NCBI GenBank assembly: GCA_033584155.1
Contig: CP138355.1
Location: 496,001-560,000 of the forward strand
Reading direction: 5' to 3'
Origin: Candidatus Electrothrix scaldis
GTDB lineage: Bacteria; Desulfobacterota; Desulfobulbia; Desulfobulbales; Desulfobulbaceae
DNA: 64,000 nt
Below are positions 36,938 to 46,893 of the stretch, one piece after another. Made by a program: the position numbers and the translations under genes. How positions within the stretch are numbered: position 1 is the stretch's first letter; each line of letters starts with the position of its first letter. The notes beneath the pieces were generated by a model. It made no database searches, was not told where the DNA came from, and worked only from the letters and a program-made list of their open reading frames with translations.

Positions 36938-37711
36938 CTAACAGGCATGATTCTTGTGAAATTCCACGACCTCCTGATAGGTACACCCTGTGCCACCAAA
37001 AATATCTAATGCACTTCCAACTGTTGCGTCCAACCTGGACTTCCCAGCTTTATTAATAAGCTCCAGATCATTCAGGTTCGTAACTCCGCCAGCATACGTG
37101 ACCGGTTTACTGATCTCAGCTGCTGCCAGAAGCGCAATCAGCCGTTCATCAACTCCCATGCATTTTCCCTCGACATCAACCGCATGAATTAAAAATTCAT
37201 CGCAGCGTTGTTCAAGCTGCTCAAGAAGCTGAGAACTGATTTTCAGGTTCGTGAATTTTTGCCATCGATCTGTCACAACGTAGTATCCATCATCCTTCCA
37301 GCGACAACTCAAATCCAGCACTAAATGCTCTTTACCTATGAGCTGACAGAGCTTATCCAGACGTTCCCCATCAAGCTGTCCATCATGAAAAACATGAGAT
37401 GTAACAATGACATGAGATGCACCACGTTCCAGCCACACCTCTGCATTTTCTGCTGTTATCCCACCCCCGATCTGTAACCCATCCGGCCAGGCCTGCAAGG
37501 CCTCTGTTGCCGCCTCTTCATTACCAGGTCCCAGCATAATGACATGGCCTCCGGGAAGATTGTCTTCGCGGTACATCTGGGCATAGTGGGCCGAGGAAAA
37601 TTGTGAAGAAAAATTGGTGCGCAGGTTTGCAGAATCGCTGTCACTCAGCGTGGATCCAACAATTTGTTTGACCTTGCCGCTATGCAGGTCAATGCAGGGA
37701 CGAAAACGCAT
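36938..37711 (-). CDS. hisA: HisA, eukaryotic-type ProFAR isomerase
   Basis: 257 residues from ATG 37711 (MRFRPCIDLHSGKVKQIVG). It isomerises ProFAR to PRFAR in histidine synthesis. The TIM-barrel halves show the catalytic Asp in CIDLHSGKV, a phosphate site GGGI in the first half, and YAGGVTNLNDL in the second. The overall pattern (IDLHSGKVKQIVGSTL at the start, HVIMLGPGNEEAA, VTSHVFHDGQLD) is that of the fungal/plant HIS6 type rather than the common bacterial HisA. No other his gene is near. It is preceded by a palindromic repeat element and followed by the long dsr promoter region. Confidence 0.85.
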   Translation of the reverse strand: MRFRPCIDLHSGKVKQIVGSTLSDSDSANLRTNFSSQFSSAHYAQMYREDNLPGGHVIMLGPGNEEAATEALQAWPDGLQIGGGITAENAEVWLERGASHVIVTSHVFHDGQLDGERLDKLCQLIGKEHLVLDLSCRWKDDGYYVVTDRWQKFTNLKISSQLLEQLEQRCDEFLIHAVDVEGKCMGVDERLIALLAAAEISKPVTYAGGVTNLNDLELINKAGKSRLDATVGSALDIFGGTGCTYQEVVEFHKNHAC

Positions 37712-37746
37712 TTTTCTTAGATAAGATGCTCCTTTCTGGGTGCAGC

Positions 37747-37809
37747 TGTAGGGGCGATCCTCTCTGTTCACCCTTTCACGCAGGGGCAGACACGCAGGTC
37801 TCCCCCTAC
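37747..37809. repeat. palindrome-ended interspersed repeat (copy 1)
   Basis: A 63-bp element opening with TGTAGGGGCGA and closing with GGTCTCCCCCTAC, so its ends are inverted repeats. It contains an inner GGGGCAGACACGCAGG segment very like that of the element at 50336-50411. It is intergenic, between hisA and the RecA-like gene. It looks like a REP/MITE-type repeat. Confidence 0.65.
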
Positions 37810-37883
37810 CCGTCCTGCATCAAAAAGAATTTTTTATTGATAGCCTGGAGTTACCACCCGGTAGATCGGCCTTACTGTTTGAC

Positions 37884-37917
37884 AAAAAAAAGCAAGATGC
37901 GAACTCTCGCACCTTGC
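37884..37917 (-). terminator. Rho-independent terminator of the RecA/KaiC-like gene
   Basis: Minus strand: GCAAGGTGCGA pairs with TCGCATCTTGC (37917-37907 and 37902-37892, one G-U), followed by seven or eight T (37891-37884). It begins 23 bases past the stop of the 37941-38639 gene. Confidence 0.85.
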
Positions 37918-37940
37918 TTTGTACTACAATATATACCTAC

Positions 37941-38639
37941 TTATCCTTCCAGCTTCACCATCATGGTTGCAGGATCAAGGCTCAGCTGACAGGAGTCGCC
38001 GCTACAGGCGTCACTGTTATGACGAATGATCTCCAGCTGAATGTTCTCCTGCTCAGGCTTGAGCAGAACAACTGTCTCAAAAAGATCATCAAGCTCGTGA
38101 CAAGGAGCAGGTACCCCGGAAGGAGAAACCCGATCATCCTCACGATGGCTGGTTGCGGAAAACCAAGTCTGTAACCGGAGGTTTTCCATCAGATTTTTGA
38201 CATCTTCCAGATGTGCATGATCCATACTGGAAAAATCAAAACCATCAATAACCACGCAGTCCGGCTTAAAGATGTCCTGCAAGATCAGATCGTTCAAACG
38301 CTCTTCCAGACGATCGCGATCAAAGGCAGCAGCCTTAAAGCTCATAATCATCCGGTGCTGCTGCACCATCTCAACCAGCTCATGAGGCTTGGCCACAGAG
38401 CACTCCTGAAGGATAACTTCCAGAATATCATCGTACCAGAGTTTGGTCTTTTCCAGGTTCTCACCAATGCTGATGTGAACAACCCGTTTTCCACGCAGAA
38501 TAGCATCCAAAGCAATCTGGACCAGAAGAGCGGTTTTTCCCAATCCTGCCCGGGCCATAATCAGACCCATTTTCTTATCATTTCCGGCTAACTTCAAAAC
38601 CCGTAAAGGATTTTTTTTCACCAACGGTTCATATCCCAT
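37941..38639 (-). CDS. RecA/KaiC-superfamily ATPase, unknown role
   Basis: 232 residues. Walker A is ARAGLGKTALLVQIAL (about 29-44) and Walker B is DCVVIDGFDF, the layout of single-domain KaiC/DnaB-like ATPases. No DNA-binding or partner domain is attached. The C-terminus has CSGDSC. GAGGTGG precedes the ATG. It stands 86 bases after fusA on the same strand and has its own terminator. Similar proteins are conserved in sulfate reducers without known function. Confidence 0.65.
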   Translation of the reverse strand: MGYEPLVKKNPLRVLKLAGNDKKMGLIMARAGLGKTALLVQIALDAILRGKRVVHISIGENLEKTKLWYDDILEVILQECSVAKPHELVEMVQQHRMIMSFKAAAFDRDRLEERLNDLILQDIFKPDCVVIDGFDFSSMDHAHLEDVKNLMENLRLQTWFSATSHREDDRVSPSGVPAPCHELDDLFETVVLLKPEQENIQLEIIRHNSDACSGDSCQLSLDPATMMVKLEG

Positions 38640-38725
38640 GATACCACCTCATATTTTTTCGTCTCTCTCAACGCAGTTCACGCAATCAGGTGCAAGCTGC
38701 TGTTTTTACCCAAATGCCGTCGGCA

Positions 38726-40810
38726 TTAGCCGTTCTTCTTGGATTCTTCGTATTCCTTAATCAGCTCCTCAGAAACACTCTTTGGAACCTGCTTATAGGT
38801 TGAGAATTCCATCGTGAATTCAGCCTTACCCTGGGTCAGAGAACGCAGGGTGGTTGAGTAGCCAAACATCTCGGACAAAGGCATCTCCGCCTCAACAACG
38901 GTGTAGCTCCCCTCTTCTGAGGTACCAACAATCATACCACGTCGCTGGTTCAGGCTGCCCATAATTGCTCCCTGGAACTCAGAAGGACCTTCTACGGCCA
39001 CCTTCATAATAGGCTCCATAATGACAGCACCGGCCTTTTTATAGCCCTCTTTAAAGGCACCCTTGGCAGCCTGTTGGAAAGCCATATCCGAGGAGTCAAC
39101 AGCATGGAAGCTACCGTCATTAATAACGCAGCGCACGCCGGTAACCGGAGCACCGATAAGAACACCTTTTTCCATAGAAGCCTGGAAGCCCTTATCACAG
39201 GAAGGAATATACTCTCGCGGGATAACACCACCCACGATCTCATCAACAAATTCGTACTCTTCCTCTTCCAACGGCTCCATATAGCCGCCCACACGACCAA
39301 ACTGACCAGAACCACCGGTCTGTTTCTTATGGGTGTAGTTGAATTCGGCCCGTTGGGTAATGGCCTCGCGGTAGGCAACCCGAGGAGCACCAACCTCAAC
39401 TTCAGCCTTGTACTCACGCTTCATGCGCTCAATATAGACCTCAAGATGCAGCTCACCCATACCGGAAATAATGGTTTCACCGGTCTCATGATCAACAAAG
39501 GTCTGGAAAGTTGGATCTTCTTTACCAAATCTATTCAGAGCCTTGGACATATTATCCTGGGCCTTATTGTCTTTCGGGGTAATGGCCAGAGAGATAACCG
39601 GTGCAGGAATATGCATGGAGCTCATGGACCAATTCACCTTGCTATCACAGAAGGTATCACCAGAGGCACAATCAACACCGAAGAGACCAACGATATCACC
39701 GGAACCAGCCTCGTCAATTTCCTCCATCTCATTGGCGTGCATACGTACCAGACGTCCGACCTTGACCTTCTTGCCGGTTCTGGTGTTGTAGATGGTCTCA
39801 CCTTTCTTCAACACACCCTGGTAGGTCCGAACATAGGTCAACTGACCGTAGCGTCCATCTTCCAATTTAAAGGCCAGAGCCACCAGAGGATCATTCGGGT
39901 CATTAGAAACCTTTCTTTCCTCTTCATCTTTATCCAGATCAAGGGCTGTATTTTCTACATCGGTCGGGCATGGCAGGTATTTCTCAACCGCATCCAGCAA
40001 AGGCTGAACACCCTTATTCTTATATGCAGAACCTATCATAACTGGAGCCAGTTCCAGGGCCAAGGTCCCTTTACGGATGGCCTCATGGACCAACTCTTCA
40101 GGGATGTCCTCTTCCTCCAGCATAGCCTCCATCAGCTCATCAGAGAACATGGAAACTGCATCCAGCAGTTCTTCCCGTTTCTCTTCCGCCTTATCTTTCA
40201 GGCTCTCAGGAATCTCCTCATAGCGGATTTGGTCTCCCTGCTCGCCATCAAAATAGATAGCCTTCATGGAAACTAAATCTACCATGCCTTCCAGATCTGA
40301 TTCCAAACCGATAGGCAACTGAATCATAACAGCGTTAAGGTTCAGCTTATCCCGCAGCTGTTGGGCAACACGCTCTGGGTTAGCACCTGTCCGATCACAT
40401 TTATTAATAAAGGCAATACGGGGAACATTGTACCGAGTCATCTGACGGTCAACCGTGATAGACTGTGACTGCACACCACCAACAGAGCAGAGAATCAGAA
40501 TAGCACCGTCAAGTACCCGCAGAGCACGCTCAACTTCAACGGTAAAGTCCACATGACCTGGTGTATCAATGATATTGATATCAATATCTTTCCATGTACA
40601 GTAGGTGGCTGCCGACTGAATGGTGATACCACGCTCTTTTTCCAACTCCATGGAATCCATCGTCGCACCAACACCATCCTTACCACGTACCTCATGGATA
40701 GCATGGATACGCTGTGTGTAGAAAAGGATTCGCTCGGTAAGTGTTGTCTTGCCCGAATCGATATGGGCACTGATGCCTATATTCCGTACTTTCTCCAGAT
40801 CTTTGTTCAT
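38726..40810 (-). CDS. fusA: elongation factor G, mitochondrial/spirochaete-like type
   Basis: 694 residues with all five EF-G domains. The G1 loop is AHIDSGKTT (15-23), with Ser where most bacterial EF-Gs have Ala. The switch region reads [31 protein letters not shown], which matches the mtEFG1/spdEFG1 subclass rather than EF-G I of the str operon. G3 is DTPGHVDF and G4 is NKCD. It promotes tRNA-mRNA translocation on the ribosome; in the subclass, translocation and ribosome recycling can be split between two EF-Gs. It is not in an rpsL-rpsG-tuf context here, which fits that subclass. GAGGAA precedes the ATG. Confidence 0.93.
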   Translation of the reverse strand: MNKDLEKVRNIGISAHIDSGKTTLTERILFYTQRIHAIHEVRGKDGVGATMDSMELEKERGITIQSAATYCTWKDIDINIIDTPGHVDFTVEVERALRVLDGAILILCSVGGVQSQSITVDRQMTRYNVPRIAFINKCDRTGANPERVAQQLRDKLNLNAVMIQLPIGLESDLEGMVDLVSMKAIYFDGEQGDQIRYEEIPESLKDKAEEKREELLDAVSMFSDELMEAMLEEEDIPEELVHEAIRKGTLALELAPVMIGSAYKNKGVQPLLDAVEKYLPCPTDVENTALDLDKDEEERKVSNDPNDPLVALAFKLEDGRYGQLTYVRTYQGVLKKGETIYNTRTGKKVKVGRLVRMHANEMEEIDEAGSGDIVGLFGVDCASGDTFCDSKVNWSMSSMHIPAPVISLAITPKDNKAQDNMSKALNRFGKEDPTFQTFVDHETGETIISGMGELHLEVYIERMKREYKAEVEVGAPRVAYREAITQRAEFNYTHKKQTGGSGQFGRVGGYMEPLEEEEYEFVDEIVGGVIPREYIPSCDKGFQASMEKGVLIGAPVTGVRCVINDGSFHAVDSSDMAFQQAAKGAFKEGYKKAGAVIMEPIMKVAVEGPSEFQGAIMGSLNQRRGMIVGTSEEGSYTVVEAEMPLSEMFGYSTTLRSLTQGKAEFTMEFSTYKQVPKSVSEELIKEYEESKKNG

Positions 40811-41004
40811 CTCTTATTCCTCTGTTACAGCTGCCTGGCCGCTGGTTCTATCCGGCTCCCGCTGATTTCCTCGGAATTCGGATAAAAAAACTCGCTGTTT
40901 GCCGAGCAAACAACCATTTCAAAATAAAAAAGGAGTCACAGCGAATTCTGTAACCCCTCAACACATATCCTGTATTCGGGATGCTGTCGACAACAGCACC
41001 AAAC

Positions 41005-41026
41005 AAATACCTAAAAACAGGTATTT
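41005..41026. other. perfect 8-bp inverted repeat upstream of fusA
   Basis: AAATACCT (41005-41012) and AGGTATTT (41019-41026) flank a 6-base loop. It lies between the fusA promoter region and the IS1380-like element. Its bases resemble the AAATACxTGTATTT core of the repeats at 54774-54865. Confidence 0.35.
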
Positions 41027-41094
41027 TAAAAACAGGGAGTCAGTATCAATACTCAAAAAAGATTTTATATACCCTATATAACAGAGATGTGCAA

Positions 41095-42768
41095 CCTAAA
41101 TCCTGCAATTAGTTGAAAGGGTATCGTAAAAATAGTATAATCCTCAATATGTTAAAGGTAAAATTACTACAGAAGAGGGTCACTATTTTTATGAAGTCTA
41201 AACAGAATAAACGATCTGCCCGAGTCTCGCCCAAAAAAATACAAATTAATAAAGGAGCAAAAGGGGTTACAGCACAGGCAGGCTTGATTCCTGCCGTAAA
41301 GTTCCTGCAAAAACATAATGTTGGCCAGCTTATCCAGGAAACTTTAGAACATCAACGCGGAGCCACCGCCACTTATGATGCAGTTGATATAATATTTCTC
41401 CCTTTGATAGCTATTATCGGCGGAGCTCGTTCTATCAGCAATATTGCAACAGTCTGGGCAGATAGCGTACTTTGCCGGATAGCAGGATGGCGGTTAATCC
41501 CGGACGAAACAACCTTTGGCCGCCTTTTTCGAACATTCAGCTATCGTCATATCAATAACCTGGAAGTTCTTAATCATCGGTTGCGTGCTCGCATGTGGCG
41601 TAAGGGATTGCGATCCGGGAAAAGTAAAGTCGGTGCAGCCCACTGTCTGGTTGTTGATGTGGATTCCACAGAAAAGACGGTATACGGTTCTCAGCAAGGA
41701 GCGGCCAAAGGGTTTAATCCACATAAACGCGGTGCAAAATCGTATCATCCTCTGCTTGCATTTTGCGCTGAAAGCAAAGAGATATTGCAAGGGTGGCTTC
41801 GATGCGGCAATGCCTATACAAGTAATGGTATTGTCGAGTTTACCAAGCAACTTCTGGCACACCTTCCCAATGGAACCCGGATTTTGTTCAGGGGCGACAG
41901 CGGTTTTTTTGTTGGTGCCCTGCTTGATCTTTTGGATCAGTATGGTCATAGTTACCTGATCAAGGTTAAGCTCAAGGGGCTGGTCACCCTTCTGTCCAAA
42001 CAATCCTGGGAGCCGGTCCCCGGGCAGGCCGGTTGGGAACAATGTATCTTTTTTCATAAATGTACGACCTGGTCTTCGACCCGACTCTTTGTTGCGGTCC
42101 GCAGAGAGAAACCGGCTGACCCGGCAAAACCAGCGACCCTGTTTGAGATGAAGGAGTTCGATTACTTCTGTTATGTGGTCAGTGAGATTGCTGATCCATG
42201 GCAGGTCCACAAACGATACGGCCAACGAGCAACTTGTGAAACCTGGATTGAGGAAGCAAAAAACCAGACTGCGTTGGTACATATCAAGACAGAAGATTTC
42301 TGGGCAAATAGTGTGTTGTTTCAAACTGCTATTCTGGCATACAACACGATACGATGGATGGCTTTATTGAGCGGTAATGCTGTATTACGTCGCTGGGAGC
42401 CAGGTACAATTCGTACATTTCTCGTTCGGGTGGCTGGGAAGTATACTACTGGTGGACGGCAGCAAAAGCTATTTGTTCCCGAACGAATGCTGTATTCCAC
42501 TCAGTGGGATGACTGGGTGGCGGTGGGGCTGTACTGACCAGCACTACTACCTCTTTTTTTGAAATATTTTTTTCCATCAACAGGATTAGTGCGTCTTGTG
42601 GGGCAAAATATTCTACTTGATCAGCCTTAAAGAGGCATCTGCTTATCTGGAAACAGCACTTTTCGGTGTTTTTTACTATCAACTGATAACTATTTTCAGA
42701 ATTTTTGGTTTTCTACAACACCAAATGGTTAGTCATTTGAGCCAAAAAGATCAATTGCAGGATTTAGG
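41095..42768 (+). mobile_element. complete IS1380-family insertion sequence
   Basis: A 1674-bp element bounded by perfect terminal inverted repeats CCTAAATCCTGCAATT (41095-41110 and, inverted, 42768-42753). A 5-bp target duplication TGCAA stands outside both ends (41090-41094, 42769-42773). It carries one intact transposase. Perfect ends and matching target repeats indicate a recent insertion. Confidence 0.92.
41191..42537 (+). CDS. IS1380-family transposase
   Basis: 448 residues from ATG 41191 (MKSKQNKRSARVSPKK); the frame is open further upstream from 41113, but that lies almost at the inverted repeat. The DDE catalytic residues are visible: Asp156 or Asp158 (VVDVDSTEKTVYG), Asp236 (FRGDSGFF) and Glu354 or Glu355 (WIEEAKN). 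QQGAAKGFNPHKRGAKSYHPLLAF is the family hallmark stretch. The reading frame is unbroken, so it may be active. About 215 non-coding bases separate its stop from the right end of the element. Confidence 0.92.
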   Translation: MKSKQNKRSARVSPKKIQINKGAKGVTAQAGLIPAVKFLQKHNVGQLIQETLEHQRGATATYDAVDIIFLPLIAIIGGARSISNIATVWADSVLCRIAGWRLIPDETTFGRLFRTFSYRHINNLEVLNHRLRARMWRKGLRSGKSKVGAAHCLVVDVDSTEKTVYGSQQGAAKGFNPHKRGAKSYHPLLAFCAESKEILQGWLRCGNAYTSNGIVEFTKQLLAHLPNGTRILFRGDSGFFVGALLDLLDQYGHSYLIKVKLKGLVTLLSKQSWEPVPGQAGWEQCIFFHKCTTWSSTRLFVAVRREKPADPAKPATLFEMKEFDYFCYVVSEIADPWQVHKRYGQRATCETWIEEAKNQTALVHIKTEDFWANSVLFQTAILAYNTIRWMALLSGNAVLRRWEPGTIRTFLVRVAGKYTTGGRQQKLFVPERMLYSTQWDDWVAVGLY

Positions 42769-42807
42769 TGCAAGGTAAAACTGCGAAAGAAATACAGGGA
42801 GAAAGAA

Positions 42808-42897
42808 ATGAAATCTTGGGTTACGCGCCAGGCTGGGTCGGTTATTGGTTGGCGAATCTATGCTACCGGCAGGCATGCTTTCCCAGAGCAACGGTAA
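42808..42897 (+). CDS. possible 29-residue peptide or gene fragment
   Basis: An ATG with a good GGGAGAAAG ribosome-binding site opens a 29-codon frame (MKSWVTRQAGSVIGWRIYA...). It lies 35 bases past the IS target duplication. It may be the 5' stub of a gene lost next to the IS, or a chance frame. The remaining gap to 43028 is AT-rich and empty. Confidence 0.25.
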   Translation: MKSWVTRQAGSVIGWRIYATGRHAFPEQR

Positions 42898-43027
42898 TTT
42901 TTTATTTACTTGTTGAAATCAGTATGTTCTTTTGAAGCATATGATTAAAGTAGGAACTCTCTCTGATGTTCCAGCAGCCCAGCTTGACCTTTTCGCACAG
43001 TATTTATTACTATAAAATCAATTCAAT

Positions 43028-43951
43028 ATGACACGTCTCTTCATAAGCGGATATAATCTTGACTATGCTTACCTCCAGGCTCAACTTCCAACGATCCACA
43101 GCCCATCGCTCAGGTCAACTCAGCTTCGAAGAGTAAAGCGTGCTTATTTTTCTGGAAAAATTAGTTCTACAAATAAAGTAATCAATTTTCTGGAGGCTCA
43201 AGAAGAGTTGATTCAATGGCTCTCCAGTAATAGAACGAGTATACAAAATATCAGAAACCATCATGATGGTATCGTAGTTAAAATACATCTTCAATATCGA
43301 GAAATTCTTTACTTATCTGCTCATCCAATACCTCATTTTGTCAGCCCCGCCCTTTCAGGACTCTTGGGTGAAAATGAGATTATTCTTGCATTAAGACCAG
43401 ATTATAAGATTTTTTCCCCGAATGAAGAAATCGATATTCAACCACTTACGGGTACCAGAGAGGAGTTAGTAAGCTATCGTAGATCATGGGATAAGGAGAT
43501 TGAAACAATATTAAATCATAAAGATTCCTACCTATATGCAAGGATACAGGACTTTGATTTTAATGAATTACGATGTATCAGTAGGCAATGGATAGAGCTT
43601 CATCGACAACTATCTCATGACCAGTTCCTTCTTTGCTTAGAAGGAGAACAGCTTTGCTTTATGTATAACACAGCTGTGAGTACAATAATTATATTTTATA
43701 AAGACTTACGTAAAGAATTTTTTTTAAGGCCAAACACATGTCTTTTTACAGTGTACAGGCTATTGCTTGTTTTTTGTACAAATGAAGAAAAGGCACTCAA
43801 CCTGTTGAAGAATAAAGAGCATTCTTACCATACAAAGGAGATGTTAGGTAGTGTAAGTCGGATTGAGGAAATGAAAAAATCTAAACTTACCAAAGATATC
43901 GCAAATCGTGATTTCTCCGCATTAAACCTTCCTCAAAAAAAACTCTGTTAA
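43028..43951 (+). CDS. unknown protein in AT-rich segment
   Basis: 307 residues, cytoplasmic, without recognised motifs. The N-terminus (MTRLFISGYNLDYAYLQAQLP) and the middle (DFDFNELRCISRQWIELHRQL) suggest a mixed alpha/beta fold. Codon use is clearly more A/T-rich than in the surrounding housekeeping genes, and no Shine-Dalgarno is visible. It lies just right of an IS, so it may be imported. No function can be given. Confidence 0.5.
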   Translation: MTRLFISGYNLDYAYLQAQLPTIHSPSLRSTQLRRVKRAYFSGKISSTNKVINFLEAQEELIQWLSSNRTSIQNIRNHHDGIVVKIHLQYREILYLSAHPIPHFVSPALSGLLGENEIILALRPDYKIFSPNEEIDIQPLTGTREELVSYRRSWDKEIETILNHKDSYLYARIQDFDFNELRCISRQWIELHRQLSHDQFLLCLEGEQLCFMYNTAVSTIIIFYKDLRKEFFLRPNTCLFTVYRLLLVFCTNEEKALNLLKNKEHSYHTKEMLGSVSRIEEMKKSKLTKDIANRDFSALNLPQKKLC

Positions 43952-44069
43952 GCCACGTAGGTTTGATTGAGTGAAACGAAATCAGACAGTTTTGTTAAAA
44001 AACAAAAATGCAACGTGTTTGGCACAAGAAATGTAAAAAAATTATTTCTTATCAGGAGGTAATCACTCT

Positions 44070-45089
44070 GTGCCACTGAAATATGAAGACGAAGTTATAG
44101 CGGCAGTAAAAAAGCTTGCTCATTCTGTTAATTCGGATGGCAAAGCTGCTGACCTGTCATCACTCATCGATATAACGTCTCGTCTTCCATTAACCAATTT
44201 AGAAAGTTGGGAGTCTTTACTCCGTTGGCAGTTTATCAGAACAGAGGAATGCTCTTCATCGTCTTTCCGCTGGAAGTTCTGGAGCAAACCGCAACCGAGG
44301 CCAAAACCGGCACCGCCTTTAACCTGGATAGATATATGCAACCGTGATGGTTTTAAACGTGAAAAGGCGTTGCGTAGCTTATCTGGAGCTGCTCCGAATA
44401 GTTTTTTCTTCGCCTTAGTTACCCGTCGACTGAATGATTGGGTACCGCAGGTTCGATGTGCAGCGCGTGAAAGTCTCCCGGCAATTGCTCAAGCTTCAGA
44501 CCCAGAACATGTTGTTGATGTGTTGTGTATCATACTCCCTCATTGGAATTCGTGGGGACGCATGGAAGATGCAGATAAACAAGTAATACTGGATACTATT
44601 TCTCTTAAAAAAGTGGCTCATGCACTTAAATTAAGAATAATATCTACAGCATCAGGACCAATGACATCAATATTAGCGCAAACAGGTCGTACAGCTGTAC
44701 TTGATTCCCATTTGGATGAGATTGCACAAAAGGCTATTCAGCCAGCGGTGCGGGCAAAAGCGTATAGATGCCAGCTTGAAGGAAAAATGGTTTGGTTTGC
44801 CGGAAAAAAATGGCAGTGGACAAATAAACCTTACGGTAAGGGACGGCTCCAGCCAATATTATGTGAACGCGCTCTATCCGCTACCAAGCCTTTTGAAGAA
44901 ATTTTACAACTGGCAGCAAGAGATCGGTCACCAATTGTTCGGCGTGTTGCTGGAGAAATGCTTATCCGAGAGTTGCAGCGTGTTGGATCTGAGGCGAAAA
45001 ATCTGGCAACGATGCTGGCTTCGGATTCCTCCCCTTCTGTCGCCGAACGAGGGAGATTCGTCTTGAAACGGTTAGGCTCAGCTATGTAG
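44070..45089 (+). CDS. HEAT-like repeat protein, unknown
   Basis: 339 residues from a GTG start preceded by AGGAGG. Helical pairs such as FFFALVTRRLNDWVPQVRCAARESLPAIAQ and ILQLAARDRSPIVRRVAGEMLIREL, DSSPSVAERGRFVLKRL, have the HEAT-repeat look. A Pro-rich linker (KPQPRPKPAPP) is at about residue 75. HEAT proteins are binding scaffolds. It follows the unknown AT-rich gene by about 120 bases. Confidence 0.6.
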   Translation: MPLKYEDEVIAAVKKLAHSVNSDGKAADLSSLIDITSRLPLTNLESWESLLRWQFIRTEECSSSSFRWKFWSKPQPRPKPAPPLTWIDICNRDGFKREKALRSLSGAAPNSFFFALVTRRLNDWVPQVRCAARESLPAIAQASDPEHVVDVLCIILPHWNSWGRMEDADKQVILDTISLKKVAHALKLRIISTASGPMTSILAQTGRTAVLDSHLDEIAQKAIQPAVRAKAYRCQLEGKMVWFAGKKWQWTNKPYGKGRLQPILCERALSATKPFEEILQLAARDRSPIVRRVAGEMLIRELQRVGSEAKNLATMLASDSSPSVAERGRFVLKRLGSAM

Positions 45090-45168
45090 ATCTACCCGAG
45101 TAAAACGGAACCGGACAACTGAAATCTCCAAAACTAACTGATTCACCCATCGATTTTTTGAAAAAAAC

Positions 45169-46863
45169 ATGAAAACCCCGTACGGCATCAGCAACTTCAA
45201 ATCCCTCATCACAGAGGGATACCTCTACGTTGATAAAACTCCCTTTATAGAGACCCTCGAAAACCAGGGAAAATACAACATCCTGCTCCGTCCCCGCCGT
45301 TTCGGCAAAACCCTTTTCCTCTCCACCCTCTGGCATTATTACGATATTCGTTTTAAGGACTCGTTCGAGGAACTTTTCAGCAGGCTTGCCATCGGCAAAA
45401 ATCCAACTCCACCACGAAACAGCTACCAGGTTCTGTTCATGGAGTTCAGCGGGGTCAGTATCAAAAACGAAGAGAGCATTGAGCGCGACTTCGCTTTTGA
45501 GGTGAGCAGACGCTTACGCAATTTCCTCGAAGAGTATGAGTATCCCGCTGAAGCAATCCGTCGTGTGGAAGCCCAATCCACGCCAGCCTTAATGATGAAG
45601 GCTTTTTTAGGGATCGTAAAAGACGCAAAAATCTATCTGCTTATTGACGAATATGATCATTTCGCCAATGCCGTGCTTGGCGAGGATCAGGAGCTCTTTT
45701 GTGCCATCGTAGGAAAAGGCGGGTTTGTCCGGGCCTTTTATGAGACCGTCAAGACCGCCACGATGGAGGGAATTATTGATCGCCTCTTCATCACTGGAGT
45801 GACCTCCATTACCTTGGACAGCATGACCAGTGGCTTCAACATAGGCAAGAACCTTTCTCTCGACAAGGAGTTCAATCAGGCAATGGGTTTCACCCGTCAG
45901 GAAGTGACTGACATGATAAGCCCTCTCGTTGATCTCTGCGGACTTGATTCTACAGAGATTATACAAACCCTCAGAGCTTGGTATAACGGTTATCTCTTCA
46001 GCAGCCGCGCAGAGGAAACGGTTTATAACCCAGACATGATTCTATATTTTGTCGATAGATTTGATGCTGTTGAATGCCGCTTTCCAGAGCGAATGCTGGA
46101 CGACAATATCGCCTCGGATTACGGAAAAATCATGCGGCTCTTCGGCATCGGCGATCGGGAAAAGAATTTTCAGATCCTTGAAGAATTAATCACCGAAGGT
46201 GAGATCATCGGGCGACATAAGGGGAAACTTGACCTGGACACAAACAAACCCTTTGAACGCAACGACTTCATCAGCCTTCTCCTCTACATGGGCTTTATCA
46301 CCCTCAGCGGCAGCGTTCTGAGCCAGTATCGCTATAGGGTGCCAAATTATGTCGTCCAGAAATTATATTACGATTACTTCAGAACAGAGATTGAGCAACG
46401 TGGTCGAATCACCGTTTCAAGCCAGGCCATTGAAAACGCTGTGGCAGAACTGGCTTTGCATAATAATATCAATCCTCTGATTGAGGAAATCAGTAACGTG
46501 CTGGCTCTGTTTTCCAATCGTGATTTTATGCGTATGGATGAAAAACACATCAAGGCCGTTATCCTGACTCTGCTGTACCAGTCTGAGGTCTATTTTATTC
46601 AGAGTGAGACTGAGATGAACAACCGCTACCCGGATATTCTTCTATTGGAGCGCAACCCTATTGAGGTGCGCTATCAGTTTCTCTTTGAGTTGAAGTACAG
46701 CAAGAAAAAGGCAGGTCAGCGTGGTTTGGAGGAAAAACGGACTGAAGGAATCGAGCAAATCAAAGCCTATCAGCAGCTTGCAGAGGTCAAAAAACTGCCC
46801 AAGCTGAAATCCTACCTCCTGCTCACTGACGGCAGTACGATTGAGGCTGTGGCTATAGAATGA
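45169..46863 (+). CDS. AAA-ATPase-like / PD-(D/E)XK nuclease protein (divergent copy C)
   Basis: 564 residues. Walker A is RPRRFGKTLFLSTL (about 43-56), Walker B IYLLIDEYDHFANAV, and the nuclease signature is in YPDILLLERN and FLFELKYSKK (Asp ... Glu-x-Lys). It starts MKTPYGISNFKSLITEGYLYVDKT, parallel to MKFPYGICDFHKIISQDYFYADRT of copies A and B, but similarity is only moderate. It is thus an old paralogue, not part of the recent tandem duplication. It converges with the sigma-54 activator gene. Confidence 0.85.
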   Translation: MKTPYGISNFKSLITEGYLYVDKTPFIETLENQGKYNILLRPRRFGKTLFLSTLWHYYDIRFKDSFEELFSRLAIGKNPTPPRNSYQVLFMEFSGVSIKNEESIERDFAFEVSRRLRNFLEEYEYPAEAIRRVEAQSTPALMMKAFLGIVKDAKIYLLIDEYDHFANAVLGEDQELFCAIVGKGGFVRAFYETVKTATMEGIIDRLFITGVTSITLDSMTSGFNIGKNLSLDKEFNQAMGFTRQEVTDMISPLVDLCGLDSTEIIQTLRAWYNGYLFSSRAEETVYNPDMILYFVDRFDAVECRFPERMLDDNIASDYGKIMRLFGIGDREKNFQILEELITEGEIIGRHKGKLDLDTNKPFERNDFISLLLYMGFITLSGSVLSQYRYRVPNYVVQKLYYDYFRTEIEQRGRITVSSQAIENAVAELALHNNINPLIEEISNVLALFSNRDFMRMDEKHIKAVILTLLYQSEVYFIQSETEMNNRYPDILLLERNPIEVRYQFLFELKYSKKKAGQRGLEEKRTEGIEQIKAYQQLAEVKKLPKLKSYLLLTDGSTIEAVAIE

Positions 46864-46893
46864 TACAAGTGATACAGGACAATACAGAATATT

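Noticed and set aside
39074-40276. 400-codon open frame antisense to fusA
   Set aside because: Shadow of the EF-G gene; composition follows the reverse complement of its codons.
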